A stretch of DNA of 8,718 bases from Caldifarciminota bacterium RBG_13_43_14 (GTDB taxonomy: Bacteria > Hydrothermota > Tepidihabitantia > SM23-42): NCBI GenBank assembly GCA_001771735.1, contig MEUM01000043.1, forward strand, positions 2,071 through 10,788, in the 5' to 3' direction. Positions 6,532-8,718 of this stretch are shown piece by piece (position 1 is the first letter of the stretch; every line of letters starts with the position of its first letter). Position numbers and translations under genes: made by a program. Under the pieces are notes generated by a model. That model was given only the letters and a program-made list of their open reading frames with translations. It ran no database searches and was not told the origin of the DNA.

Positions 6532-7151
6532 TATCGATCCCCAGTCTTCATCTGATCGCGCCAGACAGCAAGTTGATTATTCAAGAATTTCCCCAAACGG
6601 GTGCTGGTCTGGGTCGCGCCGGTTATCATATGAACCGAATTCTCGCTTAGCTCAGCCGTACTCATCCGGAATTCAATAGGAATACCGGTCCGGGCGATTT
6701 TTTTCCCGTTGAATTGATCCCGGAAAAGCGGCTTTATTATTTCTCCACCCAGTCCCGGTGTTTCATTTTGTTCATAAAAAGAAAGTCCAATAATCGTACT
6801 GGTATCAGCCGCGATCCCGATAACGCCCTTTATCAATGACCAAAAACCAGGTCCGGACAATGGCAGGGCATAACCGATCAATTGATTATTTTCATAAAAA
6901 GCAAACACTTCGGGCCTTTGCGTATCCATGACCCGAACTGCCTGTACATACTGGTCATGAATTCTAGCCGGAGAATAGCCGGTGATATCGACATTCAATG
7001 CCTCAAGCACGGCCCGTTCAAAAGCAAGCTGTTCATTATTCTTCACCCGCTGCTTAGTAAATGCACCGAACAGTATCAGGATCGAACTCAGCACCAGGGT
7101 TGCGGCGAACATATAAAATACCGGAAACCAGGCTCTATCCTTGATCTTCAT
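6531..7151 (-). CDS. nqrC: NQR subunit C, covalent-FMN protein (NqrC/RnfG family)
   Basis: The 206-residue protein has a single TM helix (~10-30) and a periplasmic FMN domain. TGATQTS (177-183) carries Thr180, the expected site of phosphoester-linked FMN (S/T-G-A-T pattern; attachment is normally by ApbE, which is not in the window). GFWSLIKGVIG (102-112) and ETPGLGGEI (130-138) are NqrC-like rather than RnfG-like. It is shorter than the Vibrio protein (~257). The start overlaps the nqrB stop (ATGA at 7148-7151). Confidence 0.92.
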   Translation of the reverse strand: MKIKDRAWFPVFYMFAATLVLSSILILFGAFTKQRVKNNEQLAFERAVLEALNVDITGYSPARIHDQYVQAVRVMDTQRPEVFAFYENNQLIGYALPLSGPGFWSLIKGVIGIAADTSTIIGLSFYEQNETPGLGGEIIKPLFRDQFNGKKIARTGIPIEFRMSTAELSENSVHMITGATQTSTRLGKFLNNQLAVWRDQMKTGDR

Positions 7152-8122
7152 GAAATGCTTTCCTTGACCACCGCTTTTTTAGCGCGATTCTTGAAATAAT
7201 AATCCAGTATCGGTGCGAACATATTGCCGAGCAATATCGAAAACATCAAACCACCATTGAAGACCGAAAAATTACGTATCACCAGCGTACTAATGCCGAT
7301 AATTATCGCGTAAATTATTTGCGATGGTAAAAGTCTGGGTGCGCTGATCGGATCGGTTGCCATGAAAAAAGCACCGAACAAAAACCCTCCGCCCATTAAA
7401 GCAACAAGCATTCCCGGCACCGGCTCAATGCCCAGGACAGCGAGAATACCGTTACTGATCGCATAGGTCAGTACCAGGGTGAGGATGATCCAGCGATTAG
7501 CGGTTTTAGTGATAACCAGGTAAAAACCGCCGATCAATATTGCCAGCACACTGGTAACGCCCATGGACCCGGCGATGTTACCCAGAAAGAGATCGAGCAA
7601 AGAAGGTGATGGTATTGTACCGGCTTTGAGCATTGCCATCGGCGTCGCGCTGGTGAGCGCATCCGGTACGGCCGTGCTCCACAATGAAAAACCACCAAGT
7701 AAACCGCCTGCTGGCGGCGCCCAGGTCGCGGTCAATGCGACCGGAAAACATATATAAACAAAGGCGCGGCCAACCATGGCCGGATTAAAAATATTATGTC
7801 CGAATCCACCAAATACCATTTTGCCGAATAAGATTGCAAAAACGATACCGATGATCAAAACATGCCAGGCAATGGTCGGCGGCAGAATCAAGGAATAGAT
7901 GATCGCCGAAACGAAAACCGCTTCACTTACCGGTTCTCCCTTTTTCTTTTCAAAGAAGAATTCGGTCAAAAAAGCGGAAACACAGGCAACTATAATTACA
8001 ACCAAACTGCGCCAGCCAAAAAAATATATTGAGGAAATAATACAGGGTATGCAGGCGATGATAACTCGCCGCATCAAAGGCTGTTTCACAAGTATCCGCT
8101 TGGTTTTTGTCATCTCTTTCAT
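7148..8122 (-). CDS. nqrB: NQR/Rnf membrane subunit B/D, covalent-FMN protein (short NqrB, RnfD-like N-terminus)
   Basis: This polytopic protein has 324 residues and roughly eight to ten helices. Family motifs: GGFGHNIFNPAMVGRAF (105-121), FMN-attachment DALTSATP with Thr160, AFFMATDPISA (251-261) and LLGNMFAPILDYY (297-309). Typical NqrB is ~410 residues; the long cytoplasmic N-terminal region and the extended first loop are absent. The start (KQPLMRRV...SSIYFFGW) looks more like RnfD, while the second half matches NqrB well. It is the first gene of the operon, downstream of a good promoter. ATG 8120-8122 is used here; a second ATG three codons later (8111-8113), with GAAAGAG upstream, is equally possible. 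No nqrA precedes it. NqrB and RnfD are homologues, so the name is provisional. Confidence 0.88.
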   Translation of the reverse strand: MKEMTKTKRILVKQPLMRRVIIACIPCIISSIYFFGWRSLVVIIVACVSAFLTEFFFEKKKGEPVSEAVFVSAIIYSLILPPTIAWHVLIIGIVFAILFGKMVFGGFGHNIFNPAMVGRAFVYICFPVALTATWAPPAGGLLGGFSLWSTAVPDALTSATPMAMLKAGTIPSPSLLDLFLGNIAGSMGVTSVLAILIGGFYLVITKTANRWIILTLVLTYAISNGILAVLGIEPVPGMLVALMGGGFLFGAFFMATDPISAPRLLPSQIIYAIIIGISTLVIRNFSVFNGGLMFSILLGNMFAPILDYYFKNRAKKAVVKESIS

Positions 8123-8158
8123 TAGATCTTCGTAATTATAACGCTTTTTCCCGCTAAA

Positions 8159-8186
8159 AGTATAAACAACACCTGGTTGAAGTCAA
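8159..8186 (-). promoter_or_regulatory. Promoter of the nqr operon
   Basis: On the minus strand TTGACT (8181-8186) and TATACT (8159-8164) are 16 bp apart, five of six matches each. The leader to ATG 8122 would be about 30 nt. No other good promoter was found within the operon, whose genes overlap or nearly touch. Confidence 0.65.
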
Positions 8187-8276
8187 GTTTATTTTCAGAC
8201 AAAATAAATAGCCCATGTGTTTGAATGGAGATCTGGGAACAGCTTGACGATTGGGAGTAATCCGGAAATTTGAAAA

Positions 8277-8358
8277 AGTCGGATAAATCCCGTTAGAAAT
8301 ACAATAAGTAAATTCTACGCGACATATATCTTATGATTTTGAACATTTCTAACGGGAT
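8277..8358. repeat. 82-bp repeat, copy B (identical to 3699-3780)
   Basis: Same 82 bases and orientation as copy A, 4578 bp away. Here the right-hand continuation AAATCCGACCGCTAC is present, completing the REP that is cut in copy A. Confidence 0.9.
8291..8354. mobile_element. 64-bp MITE-like insert inside a REP, flanked by a 10-bp direct repeat
   Basis: cgttagaaat (8291-8300) and atttctaacg (8345-8354) are perfect terminal inverted repeats. GGATAAATCC occurs immediately on both sides (8281-8290 and 8355-8364), like a target-site duplication. Removing insert plus one duplicate restores GTCGGATAAATCCGACCGCTAC, a normal REP of the local family on the minus strand (GTAGCGG head at 8367-8373). 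It encodes no protein. Because GGATAAATCC is itself nearly palindromic, the whole unit could alternatively be one long hairpin or REPIN. Confidence 0.6.
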
Positions 8359-8393
8359 AAATCCGACCGCTACAATTTTTACGAAAATAACCT

Positions 8394-8415
8394 GTAGCGG
8401 TTTGATTCATCAAAC
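8394..8415 (+). repeat. REP palindrome 3 (GTAGCGG head + 7-bp stem)
   Basis: GTAGCGG followed by GTTTGAT/ATCAAAC (8400-8406 and 8409-8415) around TC. It lies head to head with the interrupted REP whose GTAGCGG is at 8367-8373, 20 bp away, a REPIN/BIME-like arrangement. Confidence 0.7.
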
Positions 8416-8482
8416 ATAATAAATACGGTAGATCCATTAGATCTGAAATAGAAGATGTATCCAAGTCTCTGAATTTGTAACC

Positions 8483-8510
8483 TTGACAAAAACCTCATTG
8501 TATATATTAT
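8483..8510 (+). promoter_or_regulatory. Promoter of the C25-type peptidase gene
   Basis: Perfect TTGACA (8483-8488) and TATTAT (8505-8510), 16 bp apart. The leader would be about 20 nt and contains TAAGGAG (8526-8532) four bases before the ATG. The AT-rich stretch offers other -10 choices. Confidence 0.65.
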
Positions 8511-8536
8511 TTATATACTTAAATCTAAGGAGAACC

Positions 8537-8718
8537 ATGAAATACATTATGATTTTTTTGTTACTGACTGTATCGTTATTCAGCCAGGAGATCGGTGCCC
8601 GCTATCTGATCCTCAGTCACGATAATTTTTACAGCGCGGTTGAACCATTAGCTCAATGGAAGCATAAAAAAGGAATGAGAACCAAACTGGTGCCGCTTTC
8701 CCAGATCGGCTCGACATC
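8537..8718 (+). CDS. Secreted C25 (gingipain-like) cysteine peptidase, N-terminal part only
   Basis: The first 60 codons are in the window and the gene continues past 8718. Residues 1-16 are a hydrophobic signal peptide (KYIMIFLLLTVSLFS). The mature start, RYLILSHDNFYSAVEPLAQW followed by KHKKGMRTKLVPLSQIGST, matches the beginning of the peptidase C25 domain, in which a strand, a 'DxFyxai.PLa.WK..kG' segment and a 'vplseIGst' segment recur. Such proteins are exported extracellular proteases, often very long and ending in a sorting domain; the catalytic His and Cys lie beyond the window. ATG 8537 has TAAGGAG at ideal spacing. The gene is divergent from the nqr operon and probably unrelated to it. 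Confidence 0.8.
   Translation, partial: MKYIMIFLLLTVSLFSQEIGARYLILSHDNFYSAVEPLAQWKHKKGMRTKLVPLSQIGST

Larger units (their letters stand above)
8123..8536. other. Divergent intergenic region with promoters and repeats
   Basis: This 414-bp gap separates the divergently transcribed nqr operon and peptidase gene. It holds the operon promoter, an unremarkable stretch (about 8190-8276), an interrupted REP containing the 82-bp repeat copy B, a second REP (8394-8415), and the peptidase promoter. No nqrA or other gene is visible on either strand. Confidence 0.7.

Overview
The window reads as a chromosomal segment of a Gram-negative-like bacterium from an uncultivated candidate phylum. The guess of a WOR-3/FCB-type lineage is low confidence. 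It rests on a sensor kinase with an FG-GAP propeller, a C25 (gingipain-like) secreted peptidase, a Na+-NQR/Rnf-type respiratory operon and many REP-like palindromes. All genes lie on the minus strand except the last.

Layout. Positions 1-1603 (minus) hold a membrane sensor histidine kinase: seven FG-GAP/VCBS-type Asp loops, one transmembrane helix and a HisKA H-box. The reading frame is continuous but is cut by one in-frame TAA at 494-496. Positions 1604-2110 are non-coding, with a kinase promoter and a pair of related perfect hairpins. Positions 2111-3409 encode an AAA_14/DUF4143 ATPase whose near-consensus promoter ends so close to the ATG that the mRNA should be leaderless. Positions 3410-3714 are a graveyard of mobile DNA: a probable remnant of a REP-associated transposase (RAYT), a REP palindrome and the start of an 82-bp repeat. 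Positions 3715-8122 are one tightly packed operon, transcribed nqrB/rnfD, nqrC, nqrD, nqrE, nqrF and a small Cys/His-containing protein whose C-terminus is supplied by the 82-bp repeat. Positions 8123-8536 hold the operon promoter, the second identical copy of the 82-bp repeat and two REPs. From 8537 (plus strand) a secreted C25-type peptidase gene begins and runs off the window.

How it works together. The operon encodes the membrane core of an ion-translocating NADH dehydrogenase: FMN subunits B and C, iron-sulphur-bearing membrane subunits D and E, and the NADH-oxidising flavoprotein F. nqrA is missing, as are rnfB and rnfC, and the B/D subunit lacks the long N-terminal region of standard NqrB. 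The set resembles an intermediate between Rnf and NQR and is the most interesting biology here. The second theme is the repeat family. Three REPs share a GTAGCGG head and a 7-bp stem with compensatory base changes. One REP carries a 64-bp insert with inverted ends and a 10-bp duplication. A partial copy of that same unit brackets the operon and has been captured as coding sequence.
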